DNA of 64,000 nucleotides from Luteolibacter luteus (GTDB taxonomy: Bacteria > Verrucomicrobiota > Verrucomicrobiia > Verrucomicrobiales > Akkermansiaceae): contig NZ_CP051774.1 in NCBI RefSeq assembly GCF_012913485.1, positions 372,001 through 436,000 of the forward strand, in the 5' to 3' direction. Positions within the stretch are counted from its first letter, which is position 1. Every line of letters begins with the position of its first letter. The notes beneath the pieces are model-generated. The model was not told where the DNA came from and ran no database searches. It saw nothing but the letters and a program-made list of their open reading frames with translations. Shown here piece after piece: positions 23,462 to 31,304 of the stretch. A program made the translations under genes and the position numbers.

Positions 23462-24574
23462 CTAGCGGGCGAGGAGGCTGCGGAGCAAGCCCTCATGATT
23501 GGATATCAAGCGGCTCACCAGTTCCGGAGCCCTTTCAATGGACTCCGCGACGGGCAGGCCGAACTCCTCCAGGGAAAGGGCGGCATCAAAGAGCGGGCGC
23601 GCTGCATCCTCCACCCGGCCGGCCACGGCGATGACCGGAATCCCGGCAGCTTTCGCCATGGCGGCGACCCCTGCAGGCCCCTTGCCACCAAGGGTCTGGG
23701 CATCGAGCGAGCCTTCACCCGTGATCACGAGATCGGCCTCGGCGATGCGGGCTTCCATGCCGAGAGCTTCCGCGACGAGATTGAAGCCGGGCTCCAGCTT
23801 GGCACCCGCGAACCGAAGCAGGCCGAAGCCGAGGCCGCCAGCAGCACCGGCACCGGGAGTGCCAGCTTCCGTGCCGCCATCGGAAAGGCGTGCGAGATTG
23901 GCCAAGGTGGCATCGAGGAAAGCAACGTCCTCCGGTGTGGCTCCCTTCTGCGGACCGAAGATCGCGGAAGCACCGCGTGGCCCGACGAGAGGGTTGTCGA
24001 CGTCGCAGGCGACGATGATTTCCGGCAACGGGATCTTTCCGGATTCATCGACCTTGGCAAGTCGGACAAGGTCTTCAGGGATCGGCAGCAGGTCCCTGCC
24101 CTGATCATCGAGAAAACGCACGCCAAGGGCGGCGGCCATGCCTGCGCCGCCATCATTGGTAGCGCTGCCGCCGATGCCGACGAGCAGGCGGGTGGCCTCG
24201 GAAATCTCGATGGCATGGCGCATGAGTTCGCCGGTCCCGTAGGTGCTGGAGTGGCGGGGATCGCGTTCCTCCGCCGGCACGCGCCAGATGCCGCTGGCGG
24301 CGGACATTTCCAGGACGGCTACGGTCTCGCCCTGCTGGCTACGATAAATGCCGTAGCTCGCCTCCACGGGACGACCGAGCGGATCGAGGCAATGAGCGAT
24401 GACCCTTTCTCCCCCGCTACCGGCGAGCATGGCGTCCACAAAGCCCTCACCGCCATCCGCAATGGGGCAGATGCTGGCCTGCCACTCCACAGGAAGGCCG
24501 GAACGGATGGCCTCGCAGGCTTCCACGGCCCCCATGGAGCCCTTGAACTTGTCGCATGCGAGGAGGATTCTCAT
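23462..24574 (-). CDS. Glycerate kinase (class I, GlxK/GarK type)
   Basis: Phosphorylates D-glycerate with ATP to a phosphoglycerate. The 370 residues are typical of the type I family: N-terminal LLACDKFKGSM (~4-14), PIADGGEGFVDAML (~37), STYGTGELMRHA, VGIGGSATNDGGAGMAAALG (~130-150), ACDVDNPLVGPRGA and LVITGEGSLDAQTLGGKGP near residue 285. The product feeds lower glycolysis. It precedes fabD by 13 bp, so the two are probably one transcript. No glycerate or glucarate catabolic genes accompany it. Confidence 0.92.
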   Translation of the reverse strand: MRILLACDKFKGSMGAVEACEAIRSGLPVEWQASICPIADGGEGFVDAMLAGSGGERVIAHCLDPLGRPVEASYGIYRSQQGETVAVLEMSAASGIWRVPAEERDPRHSSTYGTGELMRHAIEISEATRLLVGIGGSATNDGGAGMAAALGVRFLDDQGRDLLPIPEDLVRLAKVDESGKIPLPEIIVACDVDNPLVGPRGASAIFGPQKGATPEDVAFLDATLANLARLSDGGTEAGTPGAGAAGGLGFGLLRFAGAKLEPGFNLVAEALGMEARIAEADLVITGEGSLDAQTLGGKGPAGVAAMAKAAGIPVIAVAGRVEDAARPLFDAALSLEEFGLPVAESIERAPELVSRLISNHEGLLRSLLAR

Positions 24575-24673
24575 GCGCCGAGTGTGGCGCAGGAGATGCG
24601 GGTGGGAACGCTGAAATGCGTGTCAGCTCGGGCAGGAATGCAGTCAGTGGCTATCGGGGATGCACAGGATTCC

Positions 24674-24701
24674 GGAGTGCGGCGGCATGCCACCGCACTC
24701 C
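24674..24701 (-). terminator. Hairpin downstream of the BSP peptidase gene
   Basis: A 9-bp perfect inverted repeat (GGAGTGCGG / CCGCACTCC) with a 10-nt loop, 10 bp beyond the stop of the minus-strand gene at 24711. No T tract follows, so it may be a terminator or an mRNA 3' stabiliser. Confidence 0.45.
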
Positions 24702-24710
24702 AAAGGGGCC

Positions 24711-26066
24711 TTACTGGATGCCGAGGCGTGCCTTGTTCTCGGCCTTCCACTCGGCGTCGAGTTCCTGCACGGTCTTGCCGGTCCACTGCTTCCAGAGGTC
24801 CTCGCTGTATCCCTTGTGGGTGGCGAGGTTCAGCTTCTTCATAAGGTCCTTCTCATACTTCTTGATCACGAAGTCATAGAAGTTCGCGGTCACCCGGTAG
24901 CTGGAGTCGTAGTTCGCGCGGGCGAAGTTGCCCTTGGTGATCTCCGCGCCCTTTGCCTGCGGCTCGAAGAGGAACCAGCGGATGTAGTCCGCCACGCCTT
25001 CCGTCACCCATGTAGGGGGACGGCGGCCACGGGTGGAGCCACCGGGGTTTCCGAATTGCACGACGTGCACGATCTCGTGGATCGCGCAGCCGACGGCTTC
25101 GCCACCGAGTTGGTCGCGCATGAAATTCGCATTCAGCACCACGTTCTTGCCGTTGGCGTAAGCCGGCACGCCCTGAGCATGGCCGGGGAGCTCGGTGGCG
25201 AGCTTCATGGTGAAGGTGATCGTGTCCGGCGGGGTGTAGCCGTCCACCGGGATCATCTCGATGATCTTCGGATACCATTCCTCCATCACCGGCATGAGGT
25301 GGACCTTCGCCCAATCCGCGAGGTCGGGGCTCTCGGTGGAGTCGAGGATGTAGCGGAACTTGCCATCCTTCGAAACGAAGGTCTCCACCTTCTTCTCGAA
25401 GCGCACCGGCTCGGCGGCATTGGCATCGACGATGTCGATCTCGCTGAAGAACGTGTTCCCCTGCCCGTTTGCTTGTTCGTTCGCCTTGATGTCGAAAAGC
25501 AGATGCTGGTAGTTGCCCAGCGGCTCGCCGCTTTCGGTGGCGATAAGAGCGGCCTGCTGGCCAGGCGCCTTGTCCGACGTGTTCACCTCCGCGACGAGCT
25601 TCCAGCCGACGGTGGCAGGATCGACGTCAGCGGCGGGCTCCGCATTGAAGCCGGCAGCGCTGCCATCGGACGCATAGAGCTTGTACTGCTGCGATGCACG
25701 GGCTCCCGGGTGCCAAGAGTAGGTCGCCACGTTCTTGATGGCGATCGCCTTGCCGAGGTCCGCGGTGATGCGGCCGCCCTTCTCGCCGATGGCGAAGAAG
25801 AAATTACCTTCCGGATCGTCCTGATCCCCGGGCGGCTTGCCGTCCTTGACCACGGGCAGCACGCCACAGGCGTCATCGGCCTTGCCGGAGATCACCTTGA
25901 AAGCAGCCTCGCTGCCAGCGTCGTTGATCGCGATGGCAGGGATGCCATTGACCTTGAAGGCCACGTCGGTGGCGCTCTGGCCGGTGGTGACTTTTACCGC
26001 TGGATCGGCAGCGAAAGCAGCGGTGGATGCCAGGAGAAGCGTGGCGAGTGAATAACGGGATTTCAT
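24711..26066 (-). CDS. Secreted basic-secretory-protein-type (BSP) metallopeptidase
   Basis: A 451-aa exported protein. The ATG at 26064-26066 gives a signal peptide (YSLATLLLASTAAFAA). The N-terminal half (~25-225) looks like a discoidin-type beta sandwich (AFAIGEKGGRITADLG, YKLYASDGSAAG). The C-terminal half (~240-451) is the BSP (plant basic secretory protein) domain with the zinc-binding HEIVH motif at ~330-334, preceded by CAI and followed by WVTEGVADYIRW. In this family the HExxH and a downstream residue hold zinc, giving a putative extracellular peptidase. The substrate is not known. The gene is part of the long minus-strand run, 110 bp downstream of a membrane protein gene. Confidence 0.82.
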   Translation of the reverse strand: MKSRYSLATLLLASTAAFAADPAVKVTTGQSATDVAFKVNGIPAIAINDAGSEAAFKVISGKADDACGVLPVVKDGKPPGDQDDPEGNFFFAIGEKGGRITADLGKAIAIKNVATYSWHPGARASQQYKLYASDGSAAGFNAEPAADVDPATVGWKLVAEVNTSDKAPGQQAALIATESGEPLGNYQHLLFDIKANEQANGQGNTFFSEIDIVDANAAEPVRFEKKVETFVSKDGKFRYILDSTESPDLADWAKVHLMPVMEEWYPKIIEMIPVDGYTPPDTITFTMKLATELPGHAQGVPAYANGKNVVLNANFMRDQLGGEAVGCAIHEIVHVVQFGNPGGSTRGRRPPTWVTEGVADYIRWFLFEPQAKGAEITKGNFARANYDSSYRVTANFYDFVIKKYEKDLMKKLNLATHKGYSEDLWKQWTGKTVQELDAEWKAENKARLGIQ

Positions 26067-26176
26067 GGTCGGATGGTTCGGAAAGGACGTCACAAAGACA
26101 GGGACCGGTTTAGCGCGATGGTTTGTTTGACCCAATCGGATGCCGGAGGCGGTGGAATCCGTCGATTCATTCCTGC

Positions 26177-26782
26177 TCACGCGGTTTTGTGATGGCGGAG
26201 ATAAGAGGCGAATTCCCGGTTCCAGTACCATCTGGATGCCAAAAAGGCGGCAGTCAGCCCCGACAGGAGTTCCAGGATGGGATAGCCGGCGACCCTGAAA
26301 AGGCCGCGGAATTCCCTGTAGTCCTGCCAAGCCCACGAATCGAGGGCCCACCACGTGAAAGTGGCGTGGAAGCTGGCCGCGATCAGAGCCCAGGTCACGG
26401 CGATCCCCATGTAACGCAGCACCTGGAGAAGATTCTTGGGACGGGGAATGCCAAGGAACACGGCGGACAAATACTCACGCTTGCTCAAGGAGCGCCCGTA
26501 GAGCTGGCGGGAGACAAACTCACGCCGGGTCTCAGGAAGGGGCGGGGAAAGCGGAGTCGCGGAGAAACGCCAGTAGGCAAACAGCGGAATGAAGACAAGG
26601 ATCATCACCCCGAGGATATTGCCGAGGAGCAGTGTCTCCGCGTCCGCTCCGAAGACCGTGACCATGGGATTGGCCTCCCTGCTGAGGTCGTGATTGAAAT
26701 GGAAGGTGGTGGCCAGATCGGAGGCGCGGGCTGCCGAGATCATCAGCAGCGTGATCAGAGCCGGGAGGGTTCGTTCTCGCAT
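26177..26782 (-). CDS. Hypothetical multispanning membrane protein (201 aa)
   Basis: Start taken at ATG 26780-26782 (MRERTLPALITLLMISAARA), which gives a plausible signal or first membrane helix. Further hydrophobic segments lie at about 47-68 (LLLGNILGVMILVFIPLFAYW), 117-137 (MGIAVTWALIAASFHATFTWW) and 155-178 (GYPILELLSGLTAAFLASRWYW). Loops are basic (SRQLYGRSLSKREYL). No transporter or enzyme motif is recognised. It lies 52 bp downstream of the GH127 gene on the same strand and may belong to the same unit. Confidence 0.65.
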   Translation of the reverse strand: MRERTLPALITLLMISAARASDLATTFHFNHDLSREANPMVTVFGADAETLLLGNILGVMILVFIPLFAYWRFSATPLSPPLPETRREFVSRQLYGRSLSKREYLSAVFLGIPRPKNLLQVLRYMGIAVTWALIAASFHATFTWWALDSWAWQDYREFRGLFRVAGYPILELLSGLTAAFLASRWYWNREFASYLRHHKTA

Positions 26783-26834
26783 GGCGGGGAAAGCGGCGGT
26801 CCCGGGAGTTTTTGTCCAAGCGGCCGGTTGGAAT

Positions 26835-29303
26835 TTATTCCTCCATCTCCACCCGCATTTCCAGAATCCCGACGGCGGCATTCCCCTTCGGGGTCATCTT
26901 GATGCGAAGGCCATCGACCGGGATCGCGCTGGCAGGGTGAACGACATTGTATTGATCCTTCGCCCGCTGATAGGCATCGGTAACGTAGAGCTTCATCGGC
27001 TCCCACTTGCCATCATGGCGCGTTTCGACCTCCCATGATTCGGGAAGCTGTACGCCGCCGCCATCGTCAAACCAGTAGAGACCCACGGAGCGGAGCTTGC
27101 CGGGCTTCTTGAGATCCGCCTCGATCCACTGCGGCTTTCCGGTCTGGTTCCAGCTGGTCCAACGCGGGATCGAGCCGTCCTTTGAATTGGACGGCGAGCG
27201 CAGGTCACCGATGGCATCGGCGAGATCCTTCTCGAAGGTATGGGAGGCGCGCACAGCCTTGAAGGGCGAGTCCTCTGCACCGGGCTGCGCCATCTCTTTC
27301 TTTCGCGGCAACCAGATCTCCATCTCCCCTGCCCCGCGATTGTTCCAAGCGTAGTAAGGGATCATCTTCAGGGTGCCGTCCTTGGCCTTGCCTTCAGAGA
27401 GGCGCTGCGCGGGAAAGGATAGTGCCGTGACTTTCGCGAGGCCGCCGATGTCCTGTTGCGAACGCTGCAGCTGAGAGGCGGGCAGCGGGGCTGAGACAAA
27501 GGTGTTCAGCACACCGCCATCGTTATCGACGCCTTCCGCGCAATAGACGAGAGGGCCGCATGTCACCGCGAGGCGATCGACGTTCGCCTTCACCCGCGGG
27601 TCACAACCTGCAAAGCGCACCGGCATGGCGAGTTCGAGATTCACCTGATCGCCCGCCTTCCATGTCCGGCGGATCACAGCGAAGCCCTTCTCCATGGTGG
27701 CGTTCTCCGGCTTGCCATTCACAGTCACCGTGAAGCGCGAGGACGGAGCCTGATCGAGGAAGCCGTAAAGTTTCCCCGGCATGAAGCGGTCACCGGTCCA
27801 AGTCGGGATGCGAAGGCGCAACGCGAAGTCCACTGGGGCATCCGGCCCAAGCGTAAGCTCGACCTTGCCGCTGAAAGGATAGCCGGTGCGCTGGGAGACC
27901 TTCACCTTGGCTCCGCCGACTTCGAGTTCGGTGGAGCAACCGGCATAGTGGGCCACGTAGAGATCGCTGGAATCCACGGCATAGATCATGCCCGCCACCT
28001 GTGGCAAGAGGCGAGCGAGGTTCGTGGGGCAGCACGCAGTGTGGAACCACTCGGCACGACCGGGCACGCCCTGGTTGAAGGGACGATGGCCATCCGCCTC
28101 CAGAGGGTTCACGTAAAAGAAGCGATTTCCTTCGAGGTTCACGCCAGCCAACACGTTGTTGAAAAGCGAGACCTCCGCGACATCGAGGTAGCGGGCATCG
28201 CGCTGATTGAGGAAAAGCCGGTGATTGAAGAAGACATTCCCCACCGCGGCACAGGTCTCGTTGTAGGCATCCGCATTCGGCAGCTCGTAGTCAGGACCGA
28301 AGCCTTCGATTCCGTGGATGGCACCAAGTCCTCCGGTAATGTGGATCAGCTTGTCGACCATGTTCGTCCAGATCGTCTCGAGCGCCCTACCATAGGCCGG
28401 ATCTTTCTCCAGACGGCCGACATCGGCCATCGCGCTATACATGTAGGTGGCGCGGACAGCGTGGCCCACGGGATCTTTCTGTTCGAGCACCGGCGCGTGT
28501 TGCTGCGCGTAGCTCGGGGCCATCGTGCCCTCCCCGTGCGGGACGTAGGTCACGCCGCGGACTTCCAGAAAGCGCCGGGCCATGTCGAGGTAGAGCTGCT
28601 CGCCCGTCACCTCATACATTTTCACCAAGGCCATTTCGATCTCCTGGTGACCGGGCGCTTGGTTCACCGGCTTGCCATCGTTGTAAGCGGGATCCCCTTC
28701 GAAGAAGACGTGGTTCACGTGGCGGGCATTTTTCTCCGCGACATCGAGGAGCTTCCGTTTCCCTGTGGCGCGATAGTAAGCGACCGCAGCCTCGTAGAGA
28801 TGGCCGACATTGTAGAGCTCGTGGCTGTGGACTTCGAAGGTGTAGGGCTTGTCCCCCATCTCGTCCTTCGCGCTGCCATTTCCGATCACGTGAGCCGGAT
28901 AGATGTAGCCATCCGGCTTCTGGGAAGCCGCGATCACATCCGTGATATGATCCATCTTCGCTTCGATCCCGGGATCGCGCTTCGACTTGAGCAGGTAGGC
29001 GGCCCCTTCCATCACCTTGTAGAGATCGGAAGTATTGTAGCGATGGGGTGCCGGCGGATTGTCGAGGTGCTTGCCCGCGAGGACATCGGCCGCGGCCTGG
29101 AGATGAGCGACGGCTTCCTCGGTTTTCCCAAACGCGAAAGGCACGAGCACGGTGCGCTGGCGATCGAGGCGCGGGCTCCAGAATTCGTCCTGAAGCAGTA
29201 CCCGATCAAAGGGGACTTCGCGGAGGCTTTCTTCCGCGGCGATCGCCGCGGAGGAGAAAATCGCCGGAGCAGCGAGGAGTGTGGTGATTCGAGTAAAGCG
29301 CAT
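26835..29303 (-). CDS. GH127-family glycoside hydrolase (beta-L-arabinofuranosidase type)
   Basis: Probably removes beta-L-arabinofuranose from plant or algal glycans; exported by a signal peptide (~1-22, LAAPAIFSSAAIAAE). The 822 aa contain the alpha/alpha-barrel (~30-430) and beta sandwiches. All catalytic and zinc residues of the Bifidobacterium HypBA1 enzyme have counterparts with matching spacing: Glu acid/base in HGIEGFG (~333), Glu and Cys in NETC (~349, 351) and the Cys pair in ACCPTN (~424, 425), of which the first would be the nucleophile. A C-terminal discoidin-like region (~700-822) is extra. It follows the DUF1501 gene on the same strand after ~380 bp. Confidence 0.9.
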   Translation of the reverse strand: MRFTRITTLLAAPAIFSSAAIAAEESLREVPFDRVLLQDEFWSPRLDRQRTVLVPFAFGKTEEAVAHLQAAADVLAGKHLDNPPAPHRYNTSDLYKVMEGAAYLLKSKRDPGIEAKMDHITDVIAASQKPDGYIYPAHVIGNGSAKDEMGDKPYTFEVHSHELYNVGHLYEAAVAYYRATGKRKLLDVAEKNARHVNHVFFEGDPAYNDGKPVNQAPGHQEIEMALVKMYEVTGEQLYLDMARRFLEVRGVTYVPHGEGTMAPSYAQQHAPVLEQKDPVGHAVRATYMYSAMADVGRLEKDPAYGRALETIWTNMVDKLIHITGGLGAIHGIEGFGPDYELPNADAYNETCAAVGNVFFNHRLFLNQRDARYLDVAEVSLFNNVLAGVNLEGNRFFYVNPLEADGHRPFNQGVPGRAEWFHTACCPTNLARLLPQVAGMIYAVDSSDLYVAHYAGCSTELEVGGAKVKVSQRTGYPFSGKVELTLGPDAPVDFALRLRIPTWTGDRFMPGKLYGFLDQAPSSRFTVTVNGKPENATMEKGFAVIRRTWKAGDQVNLELAMPVRFAGCDPRVKANVDRLAVTCGPLVYCAEGVDNDGGVLNTFVSAPLPASQLQRSQQDIGGLAKVTALSFPAQRLSEGKAKDGTLKMIPYYAWNNRGAGEMEIWLPRKKEMAQPGAEDSPFKAVRASHTFEKDLADAIGDLRSPSNSKDGSIPRWTSWNQTGKPQWIEADLKKPGKLRSVGLYWFDDGGGVQLPESWEVETRHDGKWEPMKLYVTDAYQRAKDQYNVVHPASAIPVDGLRIKMTPKGNAAVGILEMRVEMEE

Positions 29304-29681
29304 GGCGATTAAAATTGGGGGTCACGGAGCGGCGGTCTTAATGTCGACCGGCCCGCCTGTTCTGCCTGTTTAAAAGTGGAATAATAACAGGCATCCATTC
29401 CGGGGCACGAATCGGCAGCAGGCTAATCTTCCTCTCCGGAGCGTAGGCCATTGTGGATTTGGCGAGCACTTCGTTCTGCATGTTGAGAGTATCTGGCCGG
29501 CTCATCCTGCACGCGCGGATCATCTCTTTCTACTGCCACGGGAATGGGTGTGGCGCCCGAGCCGGTAGCTCGCAGCGCTTCACCACCAACTGCCATCGAT
29601 CGCCCCTCCGGGACGGCTAGAGCTGGAATCATCCGGTCACCAGAAGGCGGAACGAGCGCCGCGGCCACATCGCCCCACGGA
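29304..29681. other. Intergenic region within the minus-strand cluster
   Basis: About 380 bp between the GH127 and DUF1501 genes. One minus-strand frame of ~88 codons at 29423-29689 is open but reads as low-quality, repeat-like peptide, so I do not call it. The region is long for an operon spacer and may carry a GH127 promoter. No hairpin or known RNA is clear. Confidence 0.5.
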
Positions 29682-31190
29682 TCAGGCAATGATCTCCTTG
29701 ATCGGGTCCGCGCCTTCGACGCCGACGAGCTTTTGATCGAGGCCGCCGTAGAAATAGCTGAGGTGGTTCGGATCGAGGCCCATCTGCTGGAGTACGGTGG
29801 CGTGGAGGTTCTTCACCTGCACACGGTCACGCACGGCTTCACCGCCGAGTTCGTCCGTCTCACCATAGCTGGTGCCACCCTTGATGCCACCGCCGGCCAT
29901 CCAGGTCGTGAAGCCGTAGGCATTATGATCGCGGCCTGTGCCTTCCGCGTATTCCGCAGTGGGCTGGCGGCCGAACTCGCCGCCCCAGATGACGAGCGTT
30001 TCATCGAGCAGGCCGCGTTGCTTGAGGTCCTTCAACAGGCCCGCGATCGGCTTGTCGGTATTGCCCGCGTGGAACTCGTGATTCTTCACCAGGTCACCGT
30101 GGGCATCCCAGTTGTCATCGTTGTGAGCGCCGCCGGAATAGATCTGGATGAAGCGGGTGCCGCGCTCGACGAGACGTCGGGCGAGGATGCACTTGCGCGC
30201 GAAGTCATCGGTACGCGAGCCGTCCATACCATAGAGCTTCTTGACGTGCTCCGGCTCGTTATCCACGTCGATGGCTTCCGGAGCCGTGGCCTGCATGCGG
30301 AAGGCCAACTCGTAGGAGGCAATGCGCGCGGCGAGGTCGGAGTTGTGCTCGCGGCCCTTCATGTGGGACTTGTTGATGTCTCCCAGGAAATCGAGCAGCG
30401 AGCGCTGCTGCACGCGGTCCATGCCCGGGCGATTTTCCAAGTTCAGGATCGGATTCCCCTGGGAGCGGAAGACCACGCCCTGATAGCTCGCGGGCATGAA
30501 ACCGGAGCTCCAGTTCTTCGCACCGGAAATCGGGCCACCGGTCTTGTCGAGCATCACCACGTAGCCGGGCAGGTTCTCATTCAGAGAGCCGAGGCCGTAG
30601 TTCACCCAGGAACCCATCGAAGGCTTCCCGGTGAGCAGCGAGCCGCTGTTCATCATCAACATCGCGGACCCGTGGATCGGCGAATCCGCAGTCATGGAAT
30701 GGATAAACGCGATGTCATCCACGCATTCGCCCACATTCGGAAAGAGCTCGGAGACCCACTTGCCGGACTGCCCGTATTGCTTGAATTTCCACTTCGGACC
30801 GACCACGCGGCCTTCGTTCTTCTTGCCGCCGCGACCGAAGGTCTTGATCGGGATGGTCTTGCCATCGAGCGGATACATCTTCGGCTTGTAGTCGAAGGTG
30901 TCCATGTGGCTCGGGCCGCCATACATGAAGAGGAAGATCACCGACTTCGCCTTGGCCGGCAGCAGCGGCTGCTTCGGAGCGAGAGGATTGTCATAGCCCG
31001 CCTCGGCAGCGAAGGCCCCATCGCGGGAAAGCATCCCGGCGAGTGCAAGCGAGGTGAAGCCGCCCCCGATCTGGTGAAGGAATTCACGGCGGTGAATGCG
31101 GCCGCAGAAGTTGCCACCGAGCCTCCGGCCCAAGACAGAAGATCGGAAGACGTCAGACGTCGGACTGGAGGTCATCGGGTCGAGGCTCAT
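29682..31190 (-). CDS. DUF1501 domain protein, Tat-exported
   Basis: A 502-aa protein with a twin-arginine signal: RRs at ~34-35 in IHRREFLHQ, followed by a hydrophobic stretch (GGGFTSLALAGML). The rest fits DUF1501, an alkaline-phosphatase-like sulfatase fold common in planctomycetes and Verrucomicrobia: MYGGPSHMDTFDYKP (~90), GSWVNYGLGSLNENLPGYVV, LARRLVERGTRFIQIYSGG and VIWGGEFGRQPT. Biochemical function is not established. It lies 114 bp downstream of the cytochrome/DUF1549 gene, the usual partner of this family, in the same direction. Co-export and joint action are inferred from this recurring pairing. Confidence 0.92.
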   Translation of the reverse strand: MSLDPMTSSPTSDVFRSSVLGRRLGGNFCGRIHRREFLHQIGGGFTSLALAGMLSRDGAFAAEAGYDNPLAPKQPLLPAKAKSVIFLFMYGGPSHMDTFDYKPKMYPLDGKTIPIKTFGRGGKKNEGRVVGPKWKFKQYGQSGKWVSELFPNVGECVDDIAFIHSMTADSPIHGSAMLMMNSGSLLTGKPSMGSWVNYGLGSLNENLPGYVVMLDKTGGPISGAKNWSSGFMPASYQGVVFRSQGNPILNLENRPGMDRVQQRSLLDFLGDINKSHMKGREHNSDLAARIASYELAFRMQATAPEAIDVDNEPEHVKKLYGMDGSRTDDFARKCILARRLVERGTRFIQIYSGGAHNDDNWDAHGDLVKNHEFHAGNTDKPIAGLLKDLKQRGLLDETLVIWGGEFGRQPTAEYAEGTGRDHNAYGFTTWMAGGGIKGGTSYGETDELGGEAVRDRVQVKNLHATVLQQMGLDPNHLSYFYGGLDQKLVGVEGADPIKEIIA

Positions 31191-31304
31191 TGCAGGAAAA
31201 CAGAAGATTTGAAGGCGTCAGACGGAAGACAGGAGACGAAGAGTGATCGGCGGTTCGGGCAGGAAAACTCCAGTCTCAGGCCTGACGTCTTCCGGTCTTT
31301 TGTC

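Noticed and set aside
29423-29689. 88-codon minus-strand frame in the spacer between GH127 and DUF1501
   Set aside because: No ribosome-binding site or domain, composition like translated non-coding DNA, and it overlaps the DUF1501 end.
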